This document shows, piece after piece, positions 44,206 to 53,169 of a DNA stretch of 64,000 nt; the first letter of the stretch is position 1, and every line of letters starts with the position of its first letter. A model generated the notes under the pieces. That model was not told where the DNA came from and did no database searches. It worked only from the letters and a program-made list of their open reading frames with translations. Source of the DNA: Halalkalibacter suaedae (GTDB lineage Bacteria > Bacillota > Bacilli > Bacillales > Bacillaceae_D); NCBI RefSeq assembly GCF_017939705.1, contig NZ_JAGKSQ010000011.1, positions 40,235-104,234 of the forward strand, given 5' to 3'. The translations under genes and the position numbers were made by a program.

Positions 44206-44220
44206 TGAGAATTATTTTCA
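44206..44220 (-). promoter_or_regulatory. Fur-box-like sequence
   Basis: TGAGAATTATTTTCA matches the 7-1-7 Fur consensus TGATAATNATTATCA at 12 of 14 defined positions and sits about 45-60 bases upstream of the GGDEF-EAL start. AT-rich sequence makes chance matches possible. Confidence 0.4.
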
Positions 44221-44395
44221 TTTCTTAATCAAGTTACATATTCTACAAAAATCTTCAAATTCCTTCATTAATAATGTTAATAATTACAAAGTTTTTGTAA
44301 AAAAAAGAAATAATTTGGTGTAAATTGCTACCCCTAGTACGAATCAAATGCTCTCCTCTAATTAGAAAGCGGAACTAGTCAGGTGTATAATTAAC

Positions 44396-44451
44396 CAAAA
44401 ATAAGGTACAGATAAGAAAAGCATCTAAGATTTTCTCACCTGTACCTTATT
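44396..44451 (-). terminator. Terminator after the hydroxylase/methyltransferase operon
   Basis: AATAAGGTACAG pairs with CTGTACCTTATT (12 bp), with an inner AGAAAA/TTTTCT stem, and is followed by TTTTTGG on the minus strand. The rest of the 44221-44395 gap is AT-rich with no feature I recognise. Confidence 0.85.
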
Positions 44452-44455
44452 ATTA

Positions 44456-45439
44456 TTATTTATTCTCTATAACAGCAACATACCAGCTTCCCTCTTTGAT
44501 AATTGGATCAAACTGGCGCATTCGCATACCTAGCTTATTAGCTATTGTCTCTAAGTCAGTCTTGGTTGGTAAAGTGTGCAAATTAGAATGTGCACTGAAA
44601 AAACTGTTAAAAACGGCTGAAAATTCCTTCCCATGCTCAGAATTTCTTACAGGTGTAATAATGATTATTTTCCCTTTTTTATGTAGCCATTTTGACATCT
44701 TTGATACTAAATCAAAACGTTTATCAGGTGCGACATAATGCATAATATTATTCATCATTACAAGATCATTCTCTTTACTTGACGGGCTCCATTCATTCAC
44801 ATCTGCATGAATAATGTCTACATTTGCTAGTGACTCACATACTTTTTCCGCACTCTCGACAACGTGAGGATGTTTATCAATTCCAACCATTTGTATATGC
44901 GGATATTCCTGAGCAATCCTTTGTAAATAACCACCATGTCCACATCCAACGTCTATAATTGATTTAACATTGCCATCCTTAATCAATTTTTTATAGTTTG
45001 GATAAGCAATTGTTTCTATTAATCTTGATGTTCTAGCGACAATTTCTCCATGCTTTTTATCGTCAAATCTAATTTTTGATTGTGTCTTTAACAGTTCTGG
45101 ATAAGACAGCAATGATGGAATATGTAACTCCATCATTTCCTTTAATAATGTACCAGAAAGAGAGTTTCTTTTCGGTAACAGCAAACGTCTGTTAACTTTA
45201 TATCTACCAGACTTTTTCTCTTTGAGGTGATTGATTGCTACACCAACCTCAATCCAACTTTGTAGAAGATCTTTCGAAATATCCTGTTTGTTTGCAACAT
45301 AGTCTATTGTATGTGACTTCTTAAATGCTTCAAATAAATCTAATTCATGGCCAACATACGCATGCCATGCGTATAAAAATGGAATATTTTTTTTCATCCA
45401 TTTTCTCGCCTTAATCATCTCATACCATTCGGAAATCAT
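44456..45439 (-). CDS. SAM-dependent methyltransferase (O-methyltransferase-like)
   Basis: A 327-aa class I methyltransferase with an N-terminal helical dimerisation/winged-helix-like region (about 1-150) and a Rossmann domain carrying IIDVGCGHGGYLQRIAQEYP, the ribose-binding acid VGIDKHP and the motif NNIMHYVAPDKRFDLV. The two-domain layout resembles small-molecule O-methyltransferases. It lies 11 bases downstream of an aromatic-ring FAD monooxygenase, so hydroxylation followed by methylation of an aromatic compound is a reasonable inference. No scaffold-making enzyme is in the neighbourhood. Confidence 0.87.
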   Translation of the reverse strand: MISEWYEMIKARKWMKKNIPFLYAWHAYVGHELDLFEAFKKSHTIDYVANKQDISKDLLQSWIEVGVAINHLKEKKSGRYKVNRRLLLPKRNSLSGTLLKEMMELHIPSLLSYPELLKTQSKIRFDDKKHGEIVARTSRLIETIAYPNYKKLIKDGNVKSIIDVGCGHGGYLQRIAQEYPHIQMVGIDKHPHVVESAEKVCESLANVDIIHADVNEWSPSSKENDLVMMNNIMHYVAPDKRFDLVSKMSKWLHKKGKIIIITPVRNSEHGKEFSAVFNSFFSAHSNLHTLPTKTDLETIANKLGMRMRQFDPIIKEGSWYVAVIENK

Positions 45440-45450
45440 ACTTATTCCCC

Positions 45451-46755
45451 CTATTTATACTTCCATGGATAGTCATTTGCTGGATTAAAGACATATTTTG
45501 AAAGTTGCTTGTTCTGTACTCGATTCCTTCTTCTACTTGGGACAAGCCCTGACTGAATCAGATAATCGGCTGCTGATAGCTTCCATAAACCTAGACCCGA
45601 TATATTCAACATTTGTTTATATCGTAAGAGTGGATCATTCATTAAATTATTTATCGCTTTAATTCTAAGTTGTTGGAAGGATCTATTGTTGATTGAATAT
45701 AATAATGCTGATTGATTACTAAGTCTAATCATAAACTCATTTCTTCTTCTTCTAACCTGTTCATATTTACTTAATGACAGCGACTCATCATTAGTTGAGA
45801 TCATTGAACTCAAAAGTTCTCCTAGAACGTCTGCATCTTGAATAGCTAAATTCATACCTTGTCCTGCAATAGGATGAATGGCATGAGCTGCGTCACCAAT
45901 AATTGCAAACCGGCCCTTTCCATAGATTGAGGCTTGATAAGAAATTGGCGTCATCAACTGTATTTTCTTCCAATCGTTAAGCTCTGACACATACTCCCCA
46001 AGTTCTGGTGCAAGCTCTTTAAACTCAGATTGGATAAAGTCTAGTCCTTTTTTCTTCACCTGAGGATATTCCCCGTCTTTGATGAGATATACTGTTCTCA
46101 CTAGGCCATTAGGCAATGGAAACAGCCCTAAGAAGCGAGAATGGGTCGCGATAATTTTCCCTTCTGTTAATGAATCTTTTCTTGGAATTGTAACAGTAAG
46201 GTATTGATGATTATACTTCTTAGGTTTAATTGAGACTCCAAGCTCATCTCGGGTTGGTGACCTTCTTCCCTCTGCCCCAATATAAAAATCAGCATCAACA
46301 TCAATAAGCTCTTCTCCCTTTTTAACAACTGCTCTACCGTTTTCATAAGATTGTAGCTTAGCAGGAGCTAGATAATGAAAATGCTGAAAGTCCATTGCTT
46401 CAGATAAAATTAACTGTTTAAGTCTTTCATGTGGAACCATTAAGGCATAGTCAATCGAATCGAGTTCCTCATAGCTCAGAGCTCCCTGTGTATAAATATG
46501 ATGATCTGTATCATCCATTTCAATCATTTCAATTTCGTTTATCTTATGGCCCTCTTTATTAATCTTAGAAATCAAACCAAGTTCCTTAAAGATTGCTAAA
46601 CTCTTTGGCTGCAATAATTCACCTTTATAAACAGGTGAAGCTTTCGCCATTTGTTCCACGACACTAACATGAACTCCTTTTTTTGCAAGCTTGTAGCCTA
46701 ACAAAAGACCACCGATTCCTCCTCCACTAATCAAAACCTGAGTACTCATAAACAT
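45451..46755 (-). CDS. FAD-dependent aromatic-ring monooxygenase (UbiH/PHBH type)
   Basis: A 434-aa group A flavoprotein monooxygenase: GxGxxG FAD motif VLISGGGIGGLLLGYKLAKKG, the DG motif region DFYIGAEGRRSPTRDELG and the second FAD motif FAIIGDAAHAIHPIAGQGMNLAIQDADVLGELL. Relatives hydroxylate aromatic or polyketide rings. Two candidate ATGs (46755 and 46749), both rather far from AAGGAG. It is the first gene of a two-gene operon with the methyltransferase. Substrate unknown. Confidence 0.88.
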   Translation of the reverse strand: MFMSTQVLISGGGIGGLLLGYKLAKKGVHVSVVEQMAKASPVYKGELLQPKSLAIFKELGLISKINKEGHKINEIEMIEMDDTDHHIYTQGALSYEELDSIDYALMVPHERLKQLILSEAMDFQHFHYLAPAKLQSYENGRAVVKKGEELIDVDADFYIGAEGRRSPTRDELGVSIKPKKYNHQYLTVTIPRKDSLTEGKIIATHSRFLGLFPLPNGLVRTVYLIKDGEYPQVKKKGLDFIQSEFKELAPELGEYVSELNDWKKIQLMTPISYQASIYGKGRFAIIGDAAHAIHPIAGQGMNLAIQDADVLGELLSSMISTNDESLSLSKYEQVRRRRNEFMIRLSNQSALLYSINNRSFQQLRIKAINNLMNDPLLRYKQMLNISGLGLWKLSAADYLIQSGLVPSRRRNRVQNKQLSKYVFNPANDYPWKYK

Positions 46756-46835
46756 AAATGCTCATTCAACTCCTTGACCAACTAATACCCTGTAGTCACC
46801 TTTTAAAACCATTTACTATCCTATATAACAAAAAG

Positions 46836-46996
46836 TGCCTGAGACAAAAGTGATTTTTAACTAGTAGCAAATCCGAACCATGATAGTTAGAGGACGTAAA
46901 TCGCTCTTGAACTATACTTTGCTTTCCTCGAGAAACCGGTGAGCCACATCACGCTACGCTAGGGGGTCTCACCTTTGACTTTTCATGAGGCCTCTT
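46836..46996 (-). repeat. Interspersed palindromic repeat, copy F (truncated, diverged)
   Basis: Inverse orientation: begins GCCTGAGACAAAAGTGATTT and keeps the GTGAGCC...GGGGTCTCACCTTTG centre, but lacks the distal third. More diverged than copy G, which follows it directly. Confidence 0.75.
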
Positions 46997-47038
46997 ATAT
47001 ATATGTCACTTTTGAGTCGTTGTTTGAAGTAAAAAAAT

Positions 47039-47273
47039 AGAGCCTGGGACAAAAGTGATTTAACTAATAGAAATCCAAACAATAATAGTTGAAGGACATG
47101 AACCGCTCCTGAAATATACTTCGCTTTCCGCGGGAAGCCGGTGAGCCTCCTCGGCTACGCCTGTGGGGTCTCACCTTTGGCTTTTGTGTCCCGCAGGAGT
47201 CTACGTATATTTCATCCGCTACGTGATTGCTTTTTTCAGTATTTCAGTGAGACATTGTAGTTATGCCTCTCAA
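47039..47273 (-). repeat. Interspersed palindromic repeat, copy G
   Basis: Full-length inverse copy: AGAGCCTGGGACAAAAGTG at the left end, then CTTTCCGCGGGAAGCCGGTG, the central hairpin, CCGCAGGAGTCTACGTATAT and GTTATGCCTCTC at the right end. Confidence 0.9.
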
Positions 47274-47529
47274 ACCGCAAACAAAACTGTTTTGAGTAGT
47301 GACACTCAAAGAAATTTGTACGATCTACTCTTTTGACTACAGCGCGGAACAACTGTGCCTCCAACTCCAAATTGAGAGTGCCGACATCGAGCATTCACCT
47401 GTATTGAAATGAATAGGACTATTACTTAGGAATCCTTTATAAGAAGAAAGATCTAATATTTTAAGTAGGATTGATCTATTATATAAACAAAAGGTTTTGG
47501 AAAATGATAATTCTCCACTGATTAAGAGT

Positions 47530-47617
47530 ACGGGGTGGGAGGAAAGGCAGGTGAAAAGGGTGCCCTCTTCCCGGTAGCGAATTCGAAGCAAATCACCACT
47601 CCGTCCTCTCTGCTACC
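47530..47617 (+). ncRNA. Candidate structured RNA with a pseudoknot
   Basis: Plus-strand sequence with interleaved pairings: ACGGGGTGG (47530-47538) with CCACTCCGT (47596-47604), and GGTAGC (47573-47578) with GCTACC (47612-47617). Between them is a small hairpin (39-42/67-70 and 46-49/61-64 of 475xx). GC content is clearly above the AT-rich surroundings, there is no ribosome-binding site or credible frame, and a strong terminator follows 40 bases later. It matches no riboswitch or RNA family I can recall. Positions 47274-47529 around it hold no gene. Confidence 0.35.
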
Positions 47618-47645
47618 AAACTATCTTAGGGTAGAGAATTGCAGA

Positions 47646-47680
47646 CAAAAAACATTCAGAGATGCTCTGAATGTTTTTTT
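47646..47680. terminator. Bidirectional terminator
   Basis: AACATTCAGAG and its complement around a 3-nt loop, with A6 on one side and T7 on the other. It can end the candidate RNA (plus) and the DUF2071 gene (minus). Confidence 0.93.
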
Positions 47681-47740
47681 GCTTATATATATTATTCAGT
47701 TAAGAAAACAGACAAATATACTGATAAGGGACCTCTTCTT

Positions 47741-48490
47741 TTATCCGATTATCCCAACCTTCTTCGGTCTCCAAACAAGTACATCTAGCTTTTTACTATA
47801 AGTTAGAATATCTGGTTTCTCCTCAATTGGGATTCCAACGCTCTCGGCAACTGTATTTATTTCGAATTTGGCTTCTGCTTCCTGGAGAGCCCATGGGCAA
47901 TGATGGATATTCCCTTCATATATTCCTTTTCCTTTTACGACATATAATAAATATCGTTCAGTTAACCAATAATCAATTGATCCTGACGTAGAAGTAAACT
48001 CCTCACTTATTGGACGATATTCACTTGAAAAGATTCCTTTTTCTGCTCGAGCATCTGTGCGTTCACTAAAGAATTCGACTGTTTCTGCTTTCACTATCTT
48101 TCGCATTTTCGCGTGGAGATAAGGTAGACCATAAGTGATATTGGCAAATTTAACAGCAAGAGCACTATTTGCGTCAAGACTAAAGAAATATACTCCGGGC
48201 TTTCCACCAAAGGTAATATAGGTGCGGACATTTAATTCCTCAAATACGGGAGCAGCAGGTAGTTCACGTAACCCATGTAGATGGATCCCGCTCATTTCAA
48301 AAGGGACAATGCTAATCCAAGCTTGTCCATCATATGTATCTATTTCAAAACATTTAGGAACAAGCTCGCGAAGAACAGCTTTCTCAACTCGATAATGTGC
48401 AAACAATAAATGCTTCCAGGTTTGTGCCATGATCCAAGGTTCTTTTGGATAAGGAAACAGACGATGTTCTATTCTCTCAAGTATACTCAT
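47741..48490 (-). CDS. DUF2071 (YqjF-like) protein
   Basis: A 249-aa soluble protein with the DUF2071 pattern: MAQTWKHLLFAHYRVEKAVLRELVPKCFEIDTYDGQAWISIVPFEM, LNVRTYITFGGKPGVYFFSLDA and the C-terminal LLYVVKGKGIYEGNIHHCPWALQEAEAKF. The family resembles acetoacetate-decarboxylase-like folds and has no established function. Single gene ending at the terminator at 47646-47680. Confidence 0.88.
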   Translation of the reverse strand: MSILERIEHRLFPYPKEPWIMAQTWKHLLFAHYRVEKAVLRELVPKCFEIDTYDGQAWISIVPFEMSGIHLHGLRELPAAPVFEELNVRTYITFGGKPGVYFFSLDANSALAVKFANITYGLPYLHAKMRKIVKAETVEFFSERTDARAEKGIFSSEYRPISEEFTSTSGSIDYWLTERYLLYVVKGKGIYEGNIHHCPWALQEAEAKFEINTVAESVGIPIEEKPDILTYSKKLDVLVWRPKKVGIIG

Positions 48491-48578
48491 TCACTCAACG
48501 CCCCTCATAAAAATATCGTATTATCCTTCCCATTCTACCTCATATCAGACATGAAGACATTTATAATGGACATGGAGA

Positions 48579-48616
48579 AGCACAGCTAGAAGAACCATTT
48601 GTTTTCTAGCTGTGCT
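48579..48616 (-). terminator. Hairpin after the M20 hydrolase gene
   Basis: AGCACAGCTAGAA and its complement form a 13-bp stem; the minus-strand T-tract is weak (TTCTCC), so termination may be partial. Confidence 0.6.
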
Positions 48617-48665
48617 TGGCTTGTATTCCCTATATTTGTATGCAGCTATTTTGAAAATAACACTA

Positions 48666-49901
48666 TTAATTCTTTAGTAAATGTAGCACAGTCTCTAGAA
48701 GAATATTGGTACCTTGCTCACATTCTCCCCATGACGTTTCTTCTTCCTCGCAGTGGCTTTTTCCATTCTTACTAGGTGTAAAAACCATGACTGATGGAGC
48801 AATCGTATTCATAAATTGAGCATCATGACCAGCACCACTAATCATTCTTTTATAGGAGTATCCTAACGACTTTGTTGAGTCCTCCACCATCTTAACTAAC
48901 GTTTCATCAAACCAAACCGTATCTCTCTCCCACAATTTCTTCAATTCAATCGTTACACCACTTTGGATCTCAATGTTTTTTGCTTGTTCTGCAATAAGCC
49001 TTTCTACTTCTCTGACCACCTCTGTATTTTTATGACGAGCTTCTAGAGAAAAAATCACTTTATTAGGGATAACGGTATGAATACTCGGCCATACATTCAC
49101 TCTTCCAACCGTATAAACTAACTCACTATCAAGAATGTTTAGCTTCTGCCGGATTTCATGGACAAAATCATTCATCGCAAATAAGGCATCCTTCCTCATC
49201 CCCATTGGTGTCGTCCCTGCATGATCTGATTCCCCTGTTATTTCTAGTTCATAGCATACCATCCCCATTACAGCTTCAACGACCCCAATAGAAAGCCCTT
49301 CACTTTCTAAGACTGGACCTTGTTCAATGTGCAACTCTAAAAATGCAGTAGCTTTCTTAAGTCGGTTTCGAATGTCTCCTGCATAACCGATCTCTTGAAG
49401 TGCTTGTTCAAACGTAATACCTTTTTCATCTTTTTTATTATGCATTGTCTCTTTATCAAATTTACCTGATAGAACACCAGATGCCATCATTGATGGTTCA
49501 AAACGTGCACCTTCTTCATTTGTTATATTAACAATCATAATTGGAATCCTCGGTGTAATCTTGTTATCAACTAATGTTCGAACAACCTCTAAGCCTGCTA
49601 ACACACCTAAGACTCCGTCAAATCGCCCCCCCTTTTTTACTGTATCCAAGTGAGAACCGATGACAATAGGTGGCTTTTCTTCGATCCCGGGAAGAGTTGC
49701 ATAGATCGAACCCATGTCATCGATCTTAACTGTCATCCCTGCCTTCTCGCAGCATTCGCAGAAGTAATTACGTGCTAAACGATCCTCTTCACTTAGTGCC
49801 AAACGTGTAACCCCATTATTTGACGTTAGACCAAATTCCGCAAAGGCTTCAAGCTCACTTTTAAGACGTTCTCCGTTTACTAATAGCTTTTGAGTTTGCA
49901 T
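48666..49901 (-). CDS. M20-family amidohydrolase (N-carbamoyl-amino-acid hydrolase / allantoate amidohydrolase type)
   Basis: A 411-aa zinc-dependent hydrolase with metal ligands His84 and Asp95 (IGSHLDTVKKGGRFDGVLGV), catalytic/ligand Glu129-Glu130 (NEEGARF), later His in LELHIEQGP and GAGHDAQFM near the C-terminus. The shortened HLDTV...GGRFDG spacing and the SDHAGTTPM motif place it in the HyuC/AllC/AmaB group that hydrolyses N-carbamoyl or ureido compounds. Without allantoin or hydantoin genes nearby the substrate is open. GAGTGATCGG precedes the ATG. Confidence 0.9.
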   Translation of the reverse strand: MQTQKLLVNGERLKSELEAFAEFGLTSNNGVTRLALSEEDRLARNYFCECCEKAGMTVKIDDMGSIYATLPGIEEKPPIVIGSHLDTVKKGGRFDGVLGVLAGLEVVRTLVDNKITPRIPIMIVNITNEEGARFEPSMMASGVLSGKFDKETMHNKKDEKGITFEQALQEIGYAGDIRNRLKKATAFLELHIEQGPVLESEGLSIGVVEAVMGMVCYELEITGESDHAGTTPMGMRKDALFAMNDFVHEIRQKLNILDSELVYTVGRVNVWPSIHTVIPNKVIFSLEARHKNTEVVREVERLIAEQAKNIEIQSGVTIELKKLWERDTVWFDETLVKMVEDSTKSLGYSYKRMISGAGHDAQFMNTIAPSVMVFTPSKNGKSHCEEEETSWGECEQGTNILLETVLHLLKN

Positions 49902-50061
49902 CCGATCACTCCTCTATTGTTTTGCAAGCTAGTGTTAGACTTTTCTTAACATTGTAATTAGTCTACTCTACAAATACAGCCACTTCAGTAAGTTCGTAAC
50001 GATTTATTACAATGATTTTCTTTTTATGTATTGTAATAAAGCTAAATACTTTATGAAAAAT

Positions 50062-50094
50062 AAAAAAAGATAAGAGCAAATGCCCTTATCTTCT
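50062..50094 (-). terminator. Terminator after htpG
   Basis: Minus-strand AAGATAAG/CTTATCTT stem followed by TTTTTT. Confidence 0.9.
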
Positions 50095-50104
50095 AATAAG
50101 TGTA

Positions 50105-51982
50105 CTAAACCATTATCTTGCACATATCATTCGTAAATTCAACTGGATCACTAATTGGTAATCCTTCAATTAATAATGCTTGGTTATATAGTAGGTTTGT
50201 ATACAAACTTAGCTTTTCTTCGTCTTGTTCAAATGCCTTCTTTAATGATGTGAACACCTCATGATTAGCATTGATTTCAAGTACCTTATCTGCCTTAATA
50301 TTTTGATTGTCAGGCATTGCTTTAAGGATTTTTTCCATCTCTATTGAAACTTCGCCTTCTGTTGAAAGACAGACTGGATGTGTCTTTAAACGCTTCGAAA
50401 CTTTGACATTCTTTACTTTCCCAGCAAGAATCGTTTGCATCTTATCAAATAATTCTTTGTTATCTTCTGCCTTTGCTTCAGCTTGTTCCTGCTCATCTTC
50501 TGAAATTCCTAAATCGCCACTAGATACAGATTTAAATTCTTTTTCTTGATAATTTGTCAGCATCTTGATCGCAAATTCATCAACATCATCTGTGAAATAG
50601 AGGATTTCATAGCCCTTATCTGTTACGACTTCAATTTGCGGAAGCTTTTCAATGCGGTCATGAGACTCTCCAGATGCATAATAGATATAAGGTTGATCCT
50701 CAGGCATTCTTGAAACATACTCATCTAATGTGACTAATTTCTTTTCCTTTGACGAATAGAACATTAATAGATCTTGTAAGAGCTCTTTATTACTACCAAA
50801 ATCACTGTAAACACCATATTTAAGCTGTCTCCCAAATGAATTGTAAAATTGCTCATACTTTTCACGTTCTTCTTTTAATAAGCTTTGTAACTGACTCTTA
50901 ATCTTACTCTTAATATTTTTAGCAATCATTTTTAATTGACGATCATGCTGCAAGATCTCTCTTGAAATATTAAGTGACAAGTCTTCTGAGTCAACCATAC
51001 CTTTTACAAAACTGAAGTAATCTGGTAACAAGTCAGAACATTTATTCATTATTAACACACCATTTGAATATAGCTCTAATCCTTTTTCATACTCCTTCGT
51101 GTAATAGTCATAAGGCATACTTTCAGGGATATACAAAATTGAATTATATCTAACTGCACCATCAACACTTAGATGGATATGCTTCAAAGGTGTATCAAAG
51201 CCATAGTGTTTTTCCTTGTAGAAGTTCTCATAATCCTCATTCGTCAATTCGCTTTTGTTCTTTCTCCAAATTGGGACCATGCTATTTACTGTTTTTTCTT
51301 CTGTAAACTCGTCCCACTCGTTTTCGCTGTCTTCTTTTGGCGTTCTTTCAGTGATATCCATTTTAATTGGATAACGAATAAAATCAGAGTATTTTTTAAT
51401 GATAGCTTTAATTCGATATTCTTCTAAATACTCATCAAAGCTCTCATCCTCAGTATTTTCTTTGATTGTTAAAATGATCTTCGTCCCGAATGTTTCCTTT
51501 TCAGCAGGTTCAATCGTGTACCCGTCTTCTCCATCAGATTCCCATTTATAAGCTTCGTCACTGCCTAAAGCTTTACTGATTACAGTTACACGGTCAGCAA
51601 CCATAAATGCCGAATAAAATCCGACACCGAATTGACCAATAATATCATGACCGTCCTTTAATTCTGTTTCTTTTTTAAATGCTAGTGAGCCACTTTTTGC
51701 GATTGTTCCTAAATGAGACTCAAGCTCGTCCTTTGTCATTCCGATTCCTGTGTCGATCAGTGTTAACGTTCTCGCATCTTTATTTGTTTCTACTTTTATG
51801 TAATAATCATCTTTCTCAAAACGGATCGATTCATCAGTTAATGCTTTGTAATACATCTTATCAATTGCATCACTCGCATTTGAAATTAACTCCCTTAAAA
51901 AGATTTCTTTTTGAGTATAAATGGAATTAATCATCATTTCTAGTAGTCTTTTGGACTCTGCCTGAAATTGTTTCTTTGCCAT
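50105..51982 (-). CDS. htpG: HtpG, Hsp90 chaperone
   Basis: A 625-aa Hsp90: N-terminal GHKL ATPase domain with [29 protein letters not shown] and [13 protein letters not shown], a middle domain with the catalytic-loop [10 protein letters not shown], and a C-terminal dimerisation domain. It assists maturation and stability of client proteins under stress. The seven residues upstream of MAKKQFQAE in the longest frame are not used: AAAGGGGAA precedes ATG 51982. A consensus CIRCE operator lies in the leader, so HrcA repression is expected, unlike B. subtilis htpG. Confidence 0.97.
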   Translation of the reverse strand: MAKKQFQAESKRLLEMMINSIYTQKEIFLRELISNASDAIDKMYYKALTDESIRFEKDDYYIKVETNKDARTLTLIDTGIGMTKDELESHLGTIAKSGSLAFKKETELKDGHDIIGQFGVGFYSAFMVADRVTVISKALGSDEAYKWESDGEDGYTIEPAEKETFGTKIILTIKENTEDESFDEYLEEYRIKAIIKKYSDFIRYPIKMDITERTPKEDSENEWDEFTEEKTVNSMVPIWRKNKSELTNEDYENFYKEKHYGFDTPLKHIHLSVDGAVRYNSILYIPESMPYDYYTKEYEKGLELYSNGVLIMNKCSDLLPDYFSFVKGMVDSEDLSLNISREILQHDRQLKMIAKNIKSKIKSQLQSLLKEEREKYEQFYNSFGRQLKYGVYSDFGSNKELLQDLLMFYSSKEKKLVTLDEYVSRMPEDQPYIYYASGESHDRIEKLPQIEVVTDKGYEILYFTDDVDEFAIKMLTNYQEKEFKSVSSGDLGISEDEQEQAEAKAEDNKELFDKMQTILAGKVKNVKVSKRLKTHPVCLSTEGEVSIEMEKILKAMPDNQNIKADKVLEINANHEVFTSLKKAFEQDEEKLSLYTNLLYNQALLIEGLPISDPVEFTNDMCKIMV

Positions 51983-52013
51983 TAGTATTCCCCTTTCAAA
52001 CATTGGTAGAGGA

Positions 52014-52040
52014 TTAGCACTCTGCTTACCCGAGTGCTAA
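52014..52040 (-). promoter_or_regulatory. CIRCE element (HrcA operator)
   Basis: TTAGCACTC, 9 bases, GAGTGCTAA: an exact match to the CIRCE consensus. It sits just downstream of the predicted transcription start of htpG. Confidence 0.95.
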
Positions 52041-52049
52041 TCCTCTTCT

Positions 52050-52078
52050 TATTTATCATATCTGACTTTATATGTCAA
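52050..52078 (-). promoter_or_regulatory. Sigma-A promoter of htpG
   Basis: Minus-strand TTGACA (52073-52078), 17 bases ending in TGA, then TAAATA (52050-52055). The start site would fall a few bases before CIRCE, the classical arrangement. Confidence 0.7.
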
Positions 52079-52156
52079 TATTATCGGGACCAAATACTAC
52101 TACTTTTATTACACACTTACTAGCAAAACACCCACTCCTAGTTTGCTAATCATTAA

Positions 52157-52981
52157 CTAAAAAGGCATAAAACCGTCCTGACTAATAAAAACCTGGTCAT
52201 CCTCAAAGACAGCTTTCATTTTCCCAATAACAGTTGCTAATGTAGTCGGACCATACCACATATCAATATTTTCTTCCGGGTACAGTTCTTTTATCTTCAA
52301 TCGCTCCGTCCTTTTACCTTGACTCCCATCACCCGTAAAATCATCGACAACCACCCTATCCACAACTGTTGAAAGGATACGAGGATAGTCCTCTGAAAAA
52401 GGCAGAATTGGAGCAATTGCAACTTGTGTCGGCAGATTATGCTCCTGAAGCTGTCTAATTGCTTTTAATCTTGCTTGAATTGGTGGAGCACTAGGTGAAA
52501 ATACTTTTCTGATCTCATCCCGGTCGGTTTCAATTGTCATGCTGATTCTTAATCGATCAGAAAGTTTTTCGAACAAATCAATATCTCTAGTAACTAAAGG
52601 ACTTCTTGTTTGGACGAATAAGAAGTCAGGTGGTGTTTCAACCATGGCTTCTAGCAGAGTTCTTGTCACTTTTTCCTTATATTCAACTGGTTGATAAGGA
52701 TCTGTACTTGATGACATAAAAATCGTTACGGGCTTTCCTCGTTTCTTTAAATGGTTGATCTCCTTTGTGATTTTCTCTTGAACACCCTGCTTAATATCAA
52801 TCCAGGTTCCCCATTCTTCGTTTCGAAAGAGACCAACCGGACTTTGTCTGACGTAACAGTACGAACAAGCAAACGAACAACCGCTATATGGATTCAAGGA
52901 GTGACTATAGCCATATAAGAAGCCACTCGTAGGTGTGAGAATTTTTTTAGGTTCCTTGTAATTTACATTAACTGAGGACAT
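52157..52981 (-). CDS. SPL-like radical SAM protein
   Basis: A 274-aa radical SAM enzyme with Cys35-x3-Cys39-x2-Cys42 (GCSFACSYCYVRQSP). The overall pattern (PTSGFLYGYSHSLNPYSGC, FMSSSTDPYQPVE, TRSPLVTRDIDLFEKL, SMTIETD) is that of the uncharacterised spore-photoproduct-lyase-related group rather than of SplB, which is longer. Whether it repairs DNA or does something else is unknown. ATG 52981 with GTGGTGATG is chosen over the frame-extending 52999. Single gene. Confidence 0.88.
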   Translation of the reverse strand: MSSVNVNYKEPKKILTPTSGFLYGYSHSLNPYSGCSFACSYCYVRQSPVGLFRNEEWGTWIDIKQGVQEKITKEINHLKKRGKPVTIFMSSSTDPYQPVEYKEKVTRTLLEAMVETPPDFLFVQTRSPLVTRDIDLFEKLSDRLRISMTIETDRDEIRKVFSPSAPPIQARLKAIRQLQEHNLPTQVAIAPILPFSEDYPRILSTVVDRVVVDDFTGDGSQGKRTERLKIKELYPEENIDMWYGPTTLATVIGKMKAVFEDDQVFISQDGFMPF

Positions 52982-53113
52982 AACATCACCACATTTCATT
53001 CATTACTTGCTAGTATTAGCATACAGTGCCTTCCTCTTTCAAAACATATACCCTTTTTATCGTTTCATTAAAATAGAGTGCTTATTTATATAATTTACTC
53101 CAATTCATTAAAT

Positions 53114-53156
53114 GAAAAAGAGACATAGGATTCCGATAATCCGCATGTCTCTTTTT
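53114..53156 (-). terminator. Terminator after the TraB-family gene
   Basis: AAAAAGAGACAT and ATGTCTCTTTTT enclose an inner GGATT/AATCC stem; strong T-tract on the minus strand. Confidence 0.93.
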
Positions 53157-53169
53157 CTTTCTAATTATA

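Noticed and set aside
47337..47591. 84-codon minus-strand frame across the structured-RNA candidate
   Set aside because: Composition is not protein-like, no ribosome-binding site, and it crosses the GC-rich island.
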